DNA of 64,000 nucleotides. Source: Deltaproteobacteria bacterium. Lineage in GTDB: Bacteria; Myxococcota_A; Polyangia; Nannocystales; Nannocystaceae. Where the stretch lies: contig JADJEE010000012.1 of NCBI GenBank assembly GCA_016709225.1, forward strand, positions 3,205,501-3,269,500, written 5' to 3'. Positions 17,507 through 26,713 of this stretch are shown in pieces. Position 1 is the first letter of the stretch; each line of letters begins with the position of its first letter. The position numbers and the translations under genes are program-made. Under the pieces are notes generated by a model. That model was not told the origin of the DNA. It saw only the letters and a program-made list of their open reading frames with translations, and ran no database searches.

Positions 17507-20500
17507 ATGACGTCGGAGTACCAGCCCGAGGCCGAGCCGCTCGAGGGCAATGCGCCCGAGCGCATCGCGCGACGCTATGCGGTTCGTCGTCTGCTCGGTC
17601 GCGGCGGCTTCGGTGCGGTCTACGAGGCGTACGACGAGCTCGAAGACCGCGTCGTCGCGCTGAAGTTGATCCGCCGTGACAGTCCGGTCGGCACGCGGCT
17701 TGCGCCCCCCGACTCGAGTCACGCGCAGGACTCACGGATCCAGCAGCGTCGCGCCGTGACGCGGAGCTTCGGCACCCCGGGCTCGCTCGGCCCCGACAAC
17801 CTCGCGGCGGCGTTCAAGGAAGAGTTCCGGCTGCTCACGCAGCTGCACCATCCCAACCTCGCGACGGTGCACGACTTCGGTCGCTGCGGCGATACCGACT
17901 CCTTCTACTTCACGCAGGAGCTGGTCCGCGGCGACGACATCTCGGGCTACCTGAAGGGGGCCACGCGCGACCAGGTCGTCGAGCTGTTCCTGCAGCTCGC
18001 GCGCGCGCTCGACTACATCCACGCGCTCGGGCTCGTGCACGGCGACATCAAGCCCTCGAACGTGCTGGTCACGCGCACCGAGGCCGACGGCACGCCGCAG
18101 GCCAAGCTCATCGACTTCGGGCTCGCCCGCATGTTGCGCGAGCCCGCCGACAGCATCCCCAGCCCCGAGGCCGAGGACGACGAGAGCATCACCGTGCTCG
18201 GGACGCCGGGCTTCTCGGCGCCAGAGAAGATCCGCGGTCAGCTCACCGACGCGCGCTCCGACATCTACTCGCTCGCGGCAACGCTCTACGCGGCCATCCG
18301 CGGTCATCGGCCGTTCCCCGGCAAGAGCTTCCGCGAGGCGTTGCGGGTCCAACGCGACTGGCGGCCCGAGCTCGCCGGCGCGCTGCTGCAGCCCGCCGGG
18401 CCGGTGGTCGCCGAGCTCATCGGTCGCATGCTCGAGCCCGATCCGGCCAAGCGCCCGCAGAGCGCCCGCGCGGTGGTGCTCGAGCTGCTGCGACGCGAGG
18501 CGGTGCAGGTCCGCGATCGCGCACAGAGCGAGCAGGAGCGCCGCGACTTCGCACGCGTGCTCGTCGAGCAGCTGCCGTTCGTCGATCGAGCGCACTACGC
18601 CGAGCTCATGCTCGACAAGGCCGCCGACGTGCTGCGCCCGGTCGGCGAGGGCGCCGACCCGGCAGCCTCGAGCGCGACCCGCCTGCGCGGCCGATTGCTG
18701 CGCACGATCGTCGTGAAGGCCCCCGAGGGCATGGGCAAGCAGCGACTGCTGGCCGAGCTGCGACGCGAGGTCCAGCTCGGCGACGGCCTGTTCGTCGAGG
18801 GCAGCTGCTGGACCAACGACACCTCGGCCGTCGGTGCCTTCGCCGCGGTGATCGTGCAGCTCGCGACCGCGCTGGGCGAGCGCTCGCGGGTCGTCACGGC
18901 CTACGGCGAGCTGGTTCGTGCCGCACGCCGACGGTCGCTGACCGAGTCGGCCAGCGATCAGATCACCGAGTTCCTGGTCGCCGCCGCGCGCGAGCGACCC
19001 TACGTCTTGCACGTGTCGAACCTGTCGCGCGCGCAGGAGGCCACGCGCGCGACCTTCGAGCAGCTGTGTCGCGCGATCGATCATGCCGAGGCGCCGCTGT
19101 TGCTGTGCGGCACCACCGAGCCACACAGCAAGGTCACGCCGTTGCTGCACGCGCTCAGCCGCGACCAGGTGTCCGAGGTGTGGAGCCTGCGGCCGTTCTC
19201 GGAGCGCGAGATGCAGCTGGTGCTGCAGGGAGTGCTCGGCGACACGCCGGTGCTGCGCGAGCTGGCGTCGATGCTGGACAAGCTGACCGGCGGCCATCCG
19301 CTGTCGTTCCGCGAGACCCTGCGCGTGCTGATCGAGGAGGGCATCCTCATCCGCGACGCCGACACCTGGACGCTGCGTGGCGCCTCGACGGCCGCCGACG
19401 AGCTGCACAAGACCCTCGCGCAGCGCTCGGAGGCGCGGCTCGATGGCCTCGGAGTGTCGGGCTGGGAGATCGCCAGCATCCTCTACCTGCTCGAGGCGCC
19501 GATCGAGGAGCGGCAGCTGTCGCAGCTGTCGGACCTGCGACCCGAGCGATTCTCGCGCACGCTCGACCGCCTCGAGGGCGAAGGCCTCATCACCCGCAGC
19601 GCGAGCTCGGGCGCGAGCGTCATCCAGCTCGCGCACGAGTCGGTGCGCGAGGCGGTGCGTGGGCGCTACGAGGACTCGCTCGACGAGACCCGGCTCGACC
19701 TCGCCGCGCGCATCGAGGAGTTCGACAGCCCGGAGGCCAACTTCGTGTATCTCCGGGCGCGCCTGCTCGACGACGCCTCCGAGGGGCTCGAGGCGATCGA
19801 CGCGCTCGAACAGGCGGTCGATCGCCTGCTCGACGCGCAGCAGCCCCAGCTCGCTGGCCAGGTGCTCGAGCGGCTCATCGCGCGGCTTCGTCGCCACGGT
19901 CGCACCACCGCGCTCGACCGCCTGCTGCGGGCGCAGATGAAGCTGCTGCGCCACGCCGCCGGTGCGCTCGACGACCCGCGCCGCGAGGCCGCCCACTACG
20001 AGGCCGGCATCCTGGTCGCCGAGCTGCTGGGCGACTTCTCGGCGCAGGCGCAGTTCTGGCTGGGCCTGGTCGATCGCTACGCCGGCATGGCGAACCTCGA
20101 CATGGACCTCACGCTCGAGCGGCTCGAGAAGGCCTCCGAGGCCGCGCGTCATGCCCGTGATCGCGTGCTCGAGCTGCGCATCGCCAACCGACGCACCGAG
20201 GTGTTGCTCGGCGCGGGCGAGATCGAGAAGGCTGCACGGTGGAGCCGACAGGCGATGGAGATCGTCGACCTCGACGAGGCCTCGCCCGCCGACAAGCTGC
20301 ACGTCATCGGCGTGCGCCTGCGCTGTCTGTCGTTGTCGGGCCAGATCGGCGAGGCCCGGCGACTGCACGACCTCGGGCGGCCGATCGCCGGTGACGTGCC
20401 CGTGCTGCAGCGACAGAGCTACCTGTCGGGCATCGCCTACCTGGCGGTGTTCGGTGGGGATCCCGGCCGTGCAATCCCCGAGATCGAGGATGGCGTGCAG

Positions 20501-21025
20501 GAGATCCGCGACGCCAACCTGCCGCGCCTGCTGCTGACACCGCTGCACAACCTCGGCGACCTGCGGCTGCGCAACGAGGACCTCGAGCTCGCCGAGGACG
20601 CGTTTCGCGAGTGCATCCGCCTGGCGGCCGCGTTCGGCCACGACTACCACGTGCACCTCAACCGCGGATTCCTGGGCTACGTGCTCGCGCGCCGTGGCAG
20701 CGCCGAAGACGGCGCCGTCATGCTCGCCGACGCCAAGAACGGCATGCTCACCGTCCACGGCGAGCACGTCGCGTTGCAGCAGCTGCGCCTGTTGGACGCC
20801 GAGGTCGCACACATGCTCGGCGACAGCGCGCGGGCCCGTCGCGAGCTCGAGGAGATGCTCGCGGACTTCCACACCGCCAACGAGCTGAGCCTCGCGCACT
20901 GGGCCCAAGAGGCGCTGGCCCGCATCGAGCGGGATCTGGGCACGAGCTTCATCGAGACGCCTGCCGTGGTCGCGGACGATTCCGACCCGGAGCAGGACAC
21001 CGTGCGGACCAAGCCGCTGCGGTGA
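17507..21025 (+). CDS. Ser/Thr protein kinase with STAND-like and TPR-like regions
   Basis: A 1172-residue signalling protein. Residues 15-340 form a Hanks-type kinase: GRGGFGAVYEA loop, VALKLI lysine, catalytic HGDIKPSNVL and IDFGLAR. HGD replaces HRD, so it is a non-RD kinase. Residues 380-700 resemble the STAND/AAA module of PknK-type proteins, but the P-loop reads APEGMGKQ and the Walker-B position HVSNLSRA lacks acidic residues, so ATP hydrolysis there is doubtful. Residues 700-1150 are TPR-like helical repeats. The ATG at 17507 is adopted; a TTG at 17396 is in frame but adds an unlikely Arg/Pro-rich leader. Confidence 0.88.
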   Translation: MTSEYQPEAEPLEGNAPERIARRYAVRRLLGRGGFGAVYEAYDELEDRVVALKLIRRDSPVGTRLAPPDSSHAQDSRIQQRRAVTRSFGTPGSLGPDNLAAAFKEEFRLLTQLHHPNLATVHDFGRCGDTDSFYFTQELVRGDDISGYLKGATRDQVVELFLQLARALDYIHALGLVHGDIKPSNVLVTRTEADGTPQAKLIDFGLARMLREPADSIPSPEAEDDESITVLGTPGFSAPEKIRGQLTDARSDIYSLAATLYAAIRGHRPFPGKSFREALRVQRDWRPELAGALLQPAGPVVAELIGRMLEPDPAKRPQSARAVVLELLRREAVQVRDRAQSEQERRDFARVLVEQLPFVDRAHYAELMLDKAADVLRPVGEGADPAASSATRLRGRLLRTIVVKAPEGMGKQRLLAELRREVQLGDGLFVEGSCWTNDTSAVGAFAAVIVQLATALGERSRVVTAYGELVRAARRRSLTESASDQITEFLVAAARERPYVLHVSNLSRAQEATRATFEQLCRAIDHAEAPLLLCGTTEPHSKVTPLLHALSRDQVSEVWSLRPFSEREMQLVLQGVLGDTPVLRELASMLDKLTGGHPLSFRETLRVLIEEGILIRDADTWTLRGASTAADELHKTLAQRSEARLDGLGVSGWEIASILYLLEAPIEERQLSQLSDLRPERFSRTLDRLEGEGLITRSASSGASVIQLAHESVREAVRGRYEDSLDETRLDLAARIEEFDSPEANFVYLRARLLDDASEGLEAIDALEQAVDRLLDAQQPQLAGQVLERLIARLRRHGRTTALDRLLRAQMKLLRHAAGALDDPRREAAHYEAGILVAELLGDFSAQAQFWLGLVDRYAGMANLDMDLTLERLEKASEAARHARDRVLELRIANRRTEVLLGAGEIEKAARWSRQAMEIVDLDEASPADKLHVIGVRLRCLSLSGQIGEARRLHDLGRPIAGDVPVLQRQSYLSGIAYLAVFGGDPGRAIPEIEDGVQEIRDANLPRLLLTPLHNLGDLRLRNEDLELAEDAFRECIRLAAAFGHDYHVHLNRGFLGYVLARRGSAEDGAVMLADAKNGMLTVHGEHVALQQLRLLDAEVAHMLGDSARARRELEEMLADFHTANELSLAHWAQEALARIERDLGTSFIETPAVVADDSDPEQDTVRTKPLR

Positions 21026-21150
21026 TGCTCGCCGCGGCACGTGGCCTCGCGCCGCGGTAGCCGGCCCTGAGGGCCCGCAGTGGGTCACCTGGGCGGTGGC
21101 GCGCCGCGCGATCGTGTCCCGACCGCTGCCCGTACGGGCTCGCGTGGCGA

Positions 21151-21159
21151 TGCTATGCT
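21151..21159 (+). promoter_or_regulatory. Extended -10 box TGCTATGCT of the second kinase gene
   Basis: TGC followed by TATGCT (21154-21159) sits 15 bases before ATG 21175. It is identical over nine bases to the box in front of xdhC. Confidence 0.45.
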
Positions 21160-21174
21160 GCCGGTCGAGTACCG

Positions 21175-23196
21175 ATGACCGCTGCGCTCGCGACTCTCCA
21201 CCCGGATCTGCAGGATCTGGTGGGTCGAACGATCGCCGAACGTTACCGCATCGATGCCCTGCTCGGGGTCGGCGGTATGGGGGCGGTGTTCCGGGCGCAT
21301 CACCTCGGGCTGCATCGCGACGTCGCAATCAAGCTGCTGCACCCATCGCTGTGTCGCGACCCCGAGATCTCGTCGCGATTCGATCGCGAGGCCCGCTCGG
21401 CGTCGCGGCTCGACCATCCGAACTGCCTGCAGGTGACCGACTTCGGCACCACGGAGCAGGACATGAAGTTCATGGTGATGCAGCTGCTCGATGGTCGCGA
21501 GCTCTCGCGCGTGCTCGGCAAGCCGCTGTCGGCCACGCGCGCGCTGGCGCTGACGCTGCAGATCTGTCGCGGGCTCGAGCACGCCCACGCGCAGGGCGTC
21601 GTGCATCGCGACGTCAAGCCCGAGAACGTGTTCATCACCCGTGATCACGACGGCAACGAGACCCTCAAGCTGGTCGACTTCGGCATCGCGAAGATCGTCG
21701 GTGCGGGCAGCGGTGGCGAGGGGCATCGCACCCGCGCCGGCCTCATCTTCGGCACGCCGGCGTACATGAGCCCGGAGCAGGCCGCCGGGCTCGAGGCCGA
21801 CGAGCGCGCCGATCTCTACTCGCTGGGCATCATCCTCTACGAGATGCTCGCCGGGCGTCCGCCGTTCGTCTCGGACGATCCGGTCGCGCTCGTGCGCATG
21901 CAGGTCGGGGCCGATCCACCGCAGCTGCCGGGCGACGTGCCGCCGATGGTGGCCGCGATCGTGGAGCGGATGCTGGCGAAGCAACGCGAGCACCGCTTCC
22001 AGAGCGCGAAGGAGCTGCGCGACACCATCGAGGGCACGCTGGCGATCCTGCGCTCGGACCTCACGCCCTCCGCCGAGATGCCGATGTTGCCGATGATCGG
22101 CAGCGCGCCGATTCGAACCGTGTCGTTCGACCGCGTGGCCACGGTACCGCCGCCACAGCGCGTCGCGCCGGTGCCTCGGCGGCGGCGCGTGCTGGTGGGC
22201 GTCGGTGCCGGCGCACTCGCGCTGGGTACGTTGTGGGCGCTGGGCGCAAACGATGACGCGCCCGTCGAGCTCGAAGGCGCGGTCGGCACCACCGAGAGCG
22301 TGCCGGACGATCTCGACGAGGACCCCGCCGTCACCGTGCTCGCCGAGGCCGGGCCGACCGCCGAAGAAATCGCCGAGATCGATGCGTTGCTCGCCGCGGG
22401 CAAGGCCGACGACGCCGACAAGCTGCTGTCGCGCCTGCGTGATCGATTCCCCAAGGACGCGCAGCTCAGCTGGCGGCACGGTAAGGTGCTGGCCACGCGC
22501 AAGACCAAGCGCGCGCAGGCGCTGGCGGCCTATGGCGACGCGATCGAGATCGACCCCACGCTGCTCGACAGTCCGGTGTTCTCCGGTGAGCTGCGCAAGC
22601 TGATGAAGACCGCGGCGCTGCGCGACGATGCGCTCGATCTCGCGGTCCATCAGATGGGTCACTACGGCCACCCATTCCTGCTGGAGCTGGTGAACTCGGA
22701 GAAGCCACCGCTGTCCTACGACAAGCGCCACCGCGCGCTCGACGAGCTCGCGACGCGACCCGAGGACCTCGCGCTGGTCGATCACCGGCTCAACATGGCG
22801 CTCGACCTCATGCAGGCCGAGCAGTCGCTGACGCCGTGCCAGTCGTACCGCGAGGCGCTCGCGACGATCGACTCGCAGCCGGAGGTCTACTTCGTGCCGC
22901 GGGTGCAGAAGGCTCCCGTGCCCAAGCCGGTGGCCGAGAGTGCGGTCGGTTACGAGCCACCCCCGGCCTGCGACGGGCTCGACGTCGCCCGCCAGAGCAC
23001 GCTCGATCGCCTCCTCGCGCTGACGGCCACGGGCGACACCGACGGCGAGATCGTCATCGACGACACCCAGGCACCCGCACCCGCACCCAAGCCCGCGCCG
23101 GCCAAGCCCCGCAGCAGCAAGAAGTCGACCAAGAAGAAAGCCGACGACTGCGATCGGCTGCGCGGCGTGCTGAAGAAGAAGTGCTGGCAGAAGTGA
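21175..23196 (+). CDS. Membrane-anchored Ser/Thr protein kinase (PknB type)
   Basis: A 673-residue kinase. The catalytic domain (about 25-295) has GVGGMGAVFRA, VAIKLL, VHRDVKPENVF, VDFGIAK and GTPAYMSPEQ, so all key residues are present. A basic stretch and a single membrane segment (VLVGVGAGALALGTLWAL) lie near 338-357, placing the kinase in the cytoplasm and the C-terminal 310 residues outside. The latter include an acidic segment, helical TPR-like repeats and a Lys/Ala/Pro tail ending CDRLRGVLKKKCWQK. Its stop overlaps the Maf start (GTGA). Confidence 0.93.
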   Translation: MTAALATLHPDLQDLVGRTIAERYRIDALLGVGGMGAVFRAHHLGLHRDVAIKLLHPSLCRDPEISSRFDREARSASRLDHPNCLQVTDFGTTEQDMKFMVMQLLDGRELSRVLGKPLSATRALALTLQICRGLEHAHAQGVVHRDVKPENVFITRDHDGNETLKLVDFGIAKIVGAGSGGEGHRTRAGLIFGTPAYMSPEQAAGLEADERADLYSLGIILYEMLAGRPPFVSDDPVALVRMQVGADPPQLPGDVPPMVAAIVERMLAKQREHRFQSAKELRDTIEGTLAILRSDLTPSAEMPMLPMIGSAPIRTVSFDRVATVPPPQRVAPVPRRRRVLVGVGAGALALGTLWALGANDDAPVELEGAVGTTESVPDDLDEDPAVTVLAEAGPTAEEIAEIDALLAAGKADDADKLLSRLRDRFPKDAQLSWRHGKVLATRKTKRAQALAAYGDAIEIDPTLLDSPVFSGELRKLMKTAALRDDALDLAVHQMGHYGHPFLLELVNSEKPPLSYDKRHRALDELATRPEDLALVDHRLNMALDLMQAEQSLTPCQSYREALATIDSQPEVYFVPRVQKAPVPKPVAESAVGYEPPPACDGLDVARQSTLDRLLALTATGDTDGEIVIDDTQAPAPAPKPAPAKPRSSKKSTKKKADDCDRLRGVLKKKCWQK

Positions 23197-23882
23197 CGCC
23201 GCCGCCGCTGGTCCTGGCCTCGACCTCGCGGTACCGCCGATCGCTGGTCGAGCGCCTCGGGGTCCCGTTCGCCGCGATGGCGCCGGACTTCGACGAGCGG
23301 GCCCACGACGACGCGTTCGAGCGCCTCGGACCCCACGCGTTCGCGCTGCAGCTCGCGCGAGGCAAGGCCGCGTCGGTCGCCCGTGCGCTCGTGGCCGCCG
23401 CGGGAACCTCGGTGGGCGCGTCGGCAACACCCGCCGACGACGCGGACGTGTGTCCGCGCGCCGATGGCGGGCGCTGGATCCTCGCGGCCGACCAGCTCGC
23501 GCTGTTGCCCGCCGGCGCCGACGCGCCCGCGCGGCTGCTGCACAAGCCGGGCACGCCGGTGGCGGCGGTGGAACAGCTGATGACGCTGGCCGGGCGTGAG
23601 CACCGTCTGGTGACGGCGATCGTCCTGCGTGGTCACGACGGCACCGAGCACCACGGCGTCGACGAGGTCGTGCTGCACATGCGCGCGTTCGGCCGCGCCG
23701 AGGCCGAGGCCTACGTGGACGCGTGCGCGCCGCTCGATTGCGCAGGCTCGTACCGGGTCGAGGACCGGGGAATCACGCTCTTTCGCGCGATCGACGGCGC
23801 CGACCCGACGAGCATCATGGGCTTGCCGCTGCTGCTCACCGCGAGCCTGCTCCGCCGCGCCGGGCTCCTGCCCGGGCCGTGA
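23193..23882 (+). CDS. maf: Maf-like nucleotide pyrophosphatase (YceF-like)
   Basis: A 229-residue Maf/HAM1-fold enzyme that hydrolyses non-canonical nucleoside triphosphates. Motifs: LASTSRYRRSLVERLG at the N-terminus, ILAADQLALL, HKPGTP, and AGSYRVEDRGITLF. The ADQ in place of the usual ADT is closer to the YceF branch, which prefers m7GTP. A 25-residue Ala/Asp-rich insertion precedes ADQ. GTG 23193 is selected because it forms a GTGA overlap with the kinase stop; GTG 23181 is also in frame. Confidence 0.88.
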   Translation: MTPPPLVLASTSRYRRSLVERLGVPFAAMAPDFDERAHDDAFERLGPHAFALQLARGKAASVARALVAAAGTSVGASATPADDADVCPRADGGRWILAADQLALLPAGADAPARLLHKPGTPVAAVEQLMTLAGREHRLVTAIVLRGHDGTEHHGVDEVVLHMRAFGRAEAEAYVDACAPLDCAGSYRVEDRGITLFRAIDGADPTSIMGLPLLLTASLLRRAGLLPGP

Positions 23883-23928
23883 GAATCCACCGCGACGCGG
23901 GCTCGCCGTCGGTGCTACTGATGGGACC

Positions 23929-25002
23929 GTGGCGAACTTGGGCTTCTTCGTGCGCGCGACTCTCGGCTGTGTCGTTCTCACTGCGGCGTGCAGTGCGGGT
24001 GGTGGTGATGGCCAAGGTGCGACGTCCAACGAAGAATCGGAGTCGGGCGGAGAGCCCACGTCCGCCACGTCCTCGGGCAGCGCCGGGCCCGGATCGGAGA
24101 GCGGCGATGCCAGCGACGCCGACACCGGGAGCACGACCGGCGCCGGCGACGACGTGCAGGTGGTGCCCCTGCGCATCGATGCGTTCAGCGTGCCGACCAT
24201 CGAGACCTACTACGCGTGCTTCGAGTTCTCGTTCTCGCTCGATCAGCTGGGGCACATCGTCGGCTTCCGGCCCCACATCGACGACACCAAGCACGTGCAC
24301 CACTACGTGCTGTCGAAGCTCGACGAGCCCACCGGCCAGCAGGACGGCTACTCGTGCTTCGACCTCTCGGGCGAGATGATCTACACCTGGGCACCCGGTG
24401 GCACCGACTGGATGCTGCCCCCCGAGGCCGGCTTCCTCATCGGTGACGCGCCCGGCGGGACCGCGACGCTGCGCCTGCAGGTGCACTACAACAACGTCGC
24501 GGGTGACACCGGCTTCACCGACTCGAGCGGGCTCGACCTGCTCGTGAGCAAGACCCTGCGCGAGCACAATGCGGGCACGATGGTGTTCGGCGACATCGAG
24601 GGCATCCAGATCCCCGCCGGCATGGCCGCCTACGAGCACGTCGCCACCTGCCGCGGCGGCGCGACGAGCACGCTGCTGTCGGAGCCGATGCACATCTTCG
24701 GCACTGCCATGCACGCCCACGAGCTCGGTCGCGTGCTGTGGAGCGAGGTGTGGCGCGACGGCGCGATGTCGTACGAGCTCAACCGCGACGAGCCGTACCT
24801 CTTCGATTCGCAGCACATGAACCCGGTCGATCTCGTGGTCGAGCCCGGTGACGAGGTGCGGACCCACTGCATCTACGACTCGACCGCGCGCGTCGACACC
24901 ACCATCGGCGGCCCGGGCACCGGCGACGAGATGTGCTGGAACGTCGTGACCTACTGGCCGCGGGTGAATCAGCCCATCGACCAGTGTGGCACCGGCAACT
25001 GA
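23929..25002 (+). CDS. Copper type II ascorbate-dependent monooxygenase-like lipoprotein
   Basis: A 357-residue lipoprotein (lipobox VVLTAAC, then a Ser/Gly/Glu-rich linker to about residue 65). The mature domain resembles the DBH/PHM copper monooxygenases: first copper site HVHHYVL, third ligand in LQVHYNN, second copper site HAHELGR, and a possible Met ligand in QHMNP. These enzymes hydroxylate C-H bonds using ascorbate and O2. The GTG at 23929 fits the signal peptide, with CTACTGAT 7 bases upstream as a poor -10 box. The substrate is unknown. Confidence 0.78.
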   Translation: MANLGFFVRATLGCVVLTAACSAGGGDGQGATSNEESESGGEPTSATSSGSAGPGSESGDASDADTGSTTGAGDDVQVVPLRIDAFSVPTIETYYACFEFSFSLDQLGHIVGFRPHIDDTKHVHHYVLSKLDEPTGQQDGYSCFDLSGEMIYTWAPGGTDWMLPPEAGFLIGDAPGGTATLRLQVHYNNVAGDTGFTDSSGLDLLVSKTLREHNAGTMVFGDIEGIQIPAGMAAYEHVATCRGGATSTLLSEPMHIFGTAMHAHELGRVLWSEVWRDGAMSYELNRDEPYLFDSQHMNPVDLVVEPGDEVRTHCIYDSTARVDTTIGGPGTGDEMCWNVVTYWPRVNQPIDQCGTGN

Positions 25003-25007
25003 CGGGG

Positions 25008-25036
25008 TTGCCGGTCTGCGGGGGCTCTCGTAGGCT
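25008..25036 (+). promoter_or_regulatory. Promoter TTGCCG-17-TAGGCT of hutU-hutI
   Basis: -35 TTGCCG at 25008-25013, 17-base spacer, -10 TAGGCT at 25031-25036, then 9 bases to ATG 25046. The -35 box starts only five bases after the stop codon of the preceding gene. Confidence 0.62.
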
Positions 25037-25045
25037 CTCGCTCCG

Positions 25046-26713
25046 ATGACGGCACCGGTGATTCGTGCGCCGCGGGGAACCGCGATGACGTGCAAGGGTT
25101 GGGCGCAGGAAGCTGCGCTGCGCATGCTGATGAACAACCTCGATCCGGACGTCGCCGAGGCGCCCGATCGACTGGTCGTCTACGGTGGCACCGGCAAGGC
25201 GGCGCGCTCGTGGCCCGACTTCCACCGCATCGTCGCGTCGCTGCGTTCGCTCGAGAACGACGAGACCCTGCTGGTCCAGAGCGGTCGCGCGCAGGGCATC
25301 GTGAAGACCCACGAGGACGCGCCGCGGGTGCTGATCGCCAACAGCAACCTGGTGCCGAAGTGGGGCACATGGGACGAGTTCAATCGTCTCGAGGCGCTGG
25401 GCCTGACGATGTACGGCCAGATGACGGCCGGCAGCTGGATCTACATCGGCACGCAGGGGATCCTGCAAGGCACCTACGAGACCTTCGCCGCCTGCGCGAA
25501 GCGCCACTTCGGCGGCGATCTGGCGGGGCGACTGGTGGTCACCGGGGGCCTGGGCGGCATGGGTGGTGCGCAGCCGCTGGCGGCGACCATGAACGGCGGC
25601 GCGTGCCTGTGCATCGAGGTCGATCCCACGCGCATCGACCGAAGGCTGCAGACCCGCTACCTCATGCGCAAGACCAGCTCGCTCGACGAGGCGCTGGCGT
25701 GGCTCGACGCGGCCAAGCGCGACCGCGTGCCGCTGTCGGTGGGGCTCGAGGGCAACTGCGCCGAGGTGCTGCCCGAGCTGGTGCGACGCGGCGTGGTGCC
25801 CGACGTCGTCACCGACCAGACCAGCGCCCACGACGAGCTCGCGGGCTACGTGCCCGACGGCATGTCGCTGGCGGCGGCGCTGCAGCTGCGGGCCGATGAT
25901 CCCGCGCAGTACGTGAAGCGCAGCATCGACGCGATGGGGCGCCACGTCGCGGCCATGCGCGCGCTGCAGCGCGCCGGCGCGATCGCGTTCGACTACGGCA
26001 ACAACATCCGCGCGCAGGCGGTGAAGGCCGGGGTCGCCGATGCCTTCGAGATCAAGGGCTTCGTCCCCGAGTACATCCGCCCGTTGTTCTGCGAGGGCCA
26101 AGGGCCGTTTCGTTGGGCGGCGCTGTCGGGCGACCCCGAGGACATCCGCAAGACCGACGACGCGATGCTCGAGCTGTTCCCGGACAAGCCTCAGCTCGCC
26201 CGGTGGATCGCGCTCGCACGCGAGCAGGTCGCGTTCCAGGGCCTGCCTGCGCGCATCTGCTGGCTCGGCTACGGCGAGCGCGAGCGCGCCGGCCTGCGCT
26301 TCAACGAGATGGTGCGCAAGGGCGAGCTCTCGGCGCCGATCGTGATCGGCCGCGATCACCTCGACTGCGGCAGCGTGGCCTCGCCGAACCGCGAGACCGA
26401 GGGCATGAAGGATGGCTCCGATGCGATCGCCGACTGGCCGATCCTGAACGCGCTCGTGAACACGGCGGCCGGTGCCTCGTGGGTCTCGGTGCACCATGGC
26501 GGCGGCGTTGGCATCGGCTACAGCCTCCACGCCGGCATGGTGGTGGTGGCCGATGGCACCGACGGTGCCGCCCGGCGACTCGCGCGGGTGCTCGTGACCG
26601 ATCCGGGCATGGGCGTGATCCGCCACGTCGACGCCGGCTACGACGAGGCCATCGCGTGCGCGCGCAGCCACGGCGTGCGCGTACCCGGCCGCACCGTGTT
26701 CGAGGACGCGTGA
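25046..26713 (+). CDS. hutU: Urocanate hydratase
   Basis: A 555-residue NAD-dependent enzyme converting urocanate to imidazolonepropionate, step 2 of histidine breakdown. Characteristic segments are YGGTGKAARSW, QSGRAQGIVKTHEDAPRVLIANS, TAGSWIYIGTQGI, TGGLGGMGGAQPLA, DQTSAHD, and near the C-terminus RDHLDCGSVASPNRETEGMKDGSDA and HHGGGVGIGYS. Length fits the family. Its TGA overlaps the hutI ATG (TGATG). No histidine ammonia-lyase (hutH) is in the window. Confidence 0.97.
   Translation: MTAPVIRAPRGTAMTCKGWAQEAALRMLMNNLDPDVAEAPDRLVVYGGTGKAARSWPDFHRIVASLRSLENDETLLVQSGRAQGIVKTHEDAPRVLIANSNLVPKWGTWDEFNRLEALGLTMYGQMTAGSWIYIGTQGILQGTYETFAACAKRHFGGDLAGRLVVTGGLGGMGGAQPLAATMNGGACLCIEVDPTRIDRRLQTRYLMRKTSSLDEALAWLDAAKRDRVPLSVGLEGNCAEVLPELVRRGVVPDVVTDQTSAHDELAGYVPDGMSLAAALQLRADDPAQYVKRSIDAMGRHVAAMRALQRAGAIAFDYGNNIRAQAVKAGVADAFEIKGFVPEYIRPLFCEGQGPFRWAALSGDPEDIRKTDDAMLELFPDKPQLARWIALAREQVAFQGLPARICWLGYGERERAGLRFNEMVRKGELSAPIVIGRDHLDCGSVASPNRETEGMKDGSDAIADWPILNALVNTAAGASWVSVHHGGGVGIGYSLHAGMVVVADGTDGAARRLARVLVTDPGMGVIRHVDAGYDEAIACARSHGVRVPGRTVFEDA

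Noticed and set aside
17732..21328. A 1198-residue open frame opposite the first protein kinase
   Set aside because: It has no recognisable domain and mirrors the kinase gene. The plus strand has complete kinase motifs.
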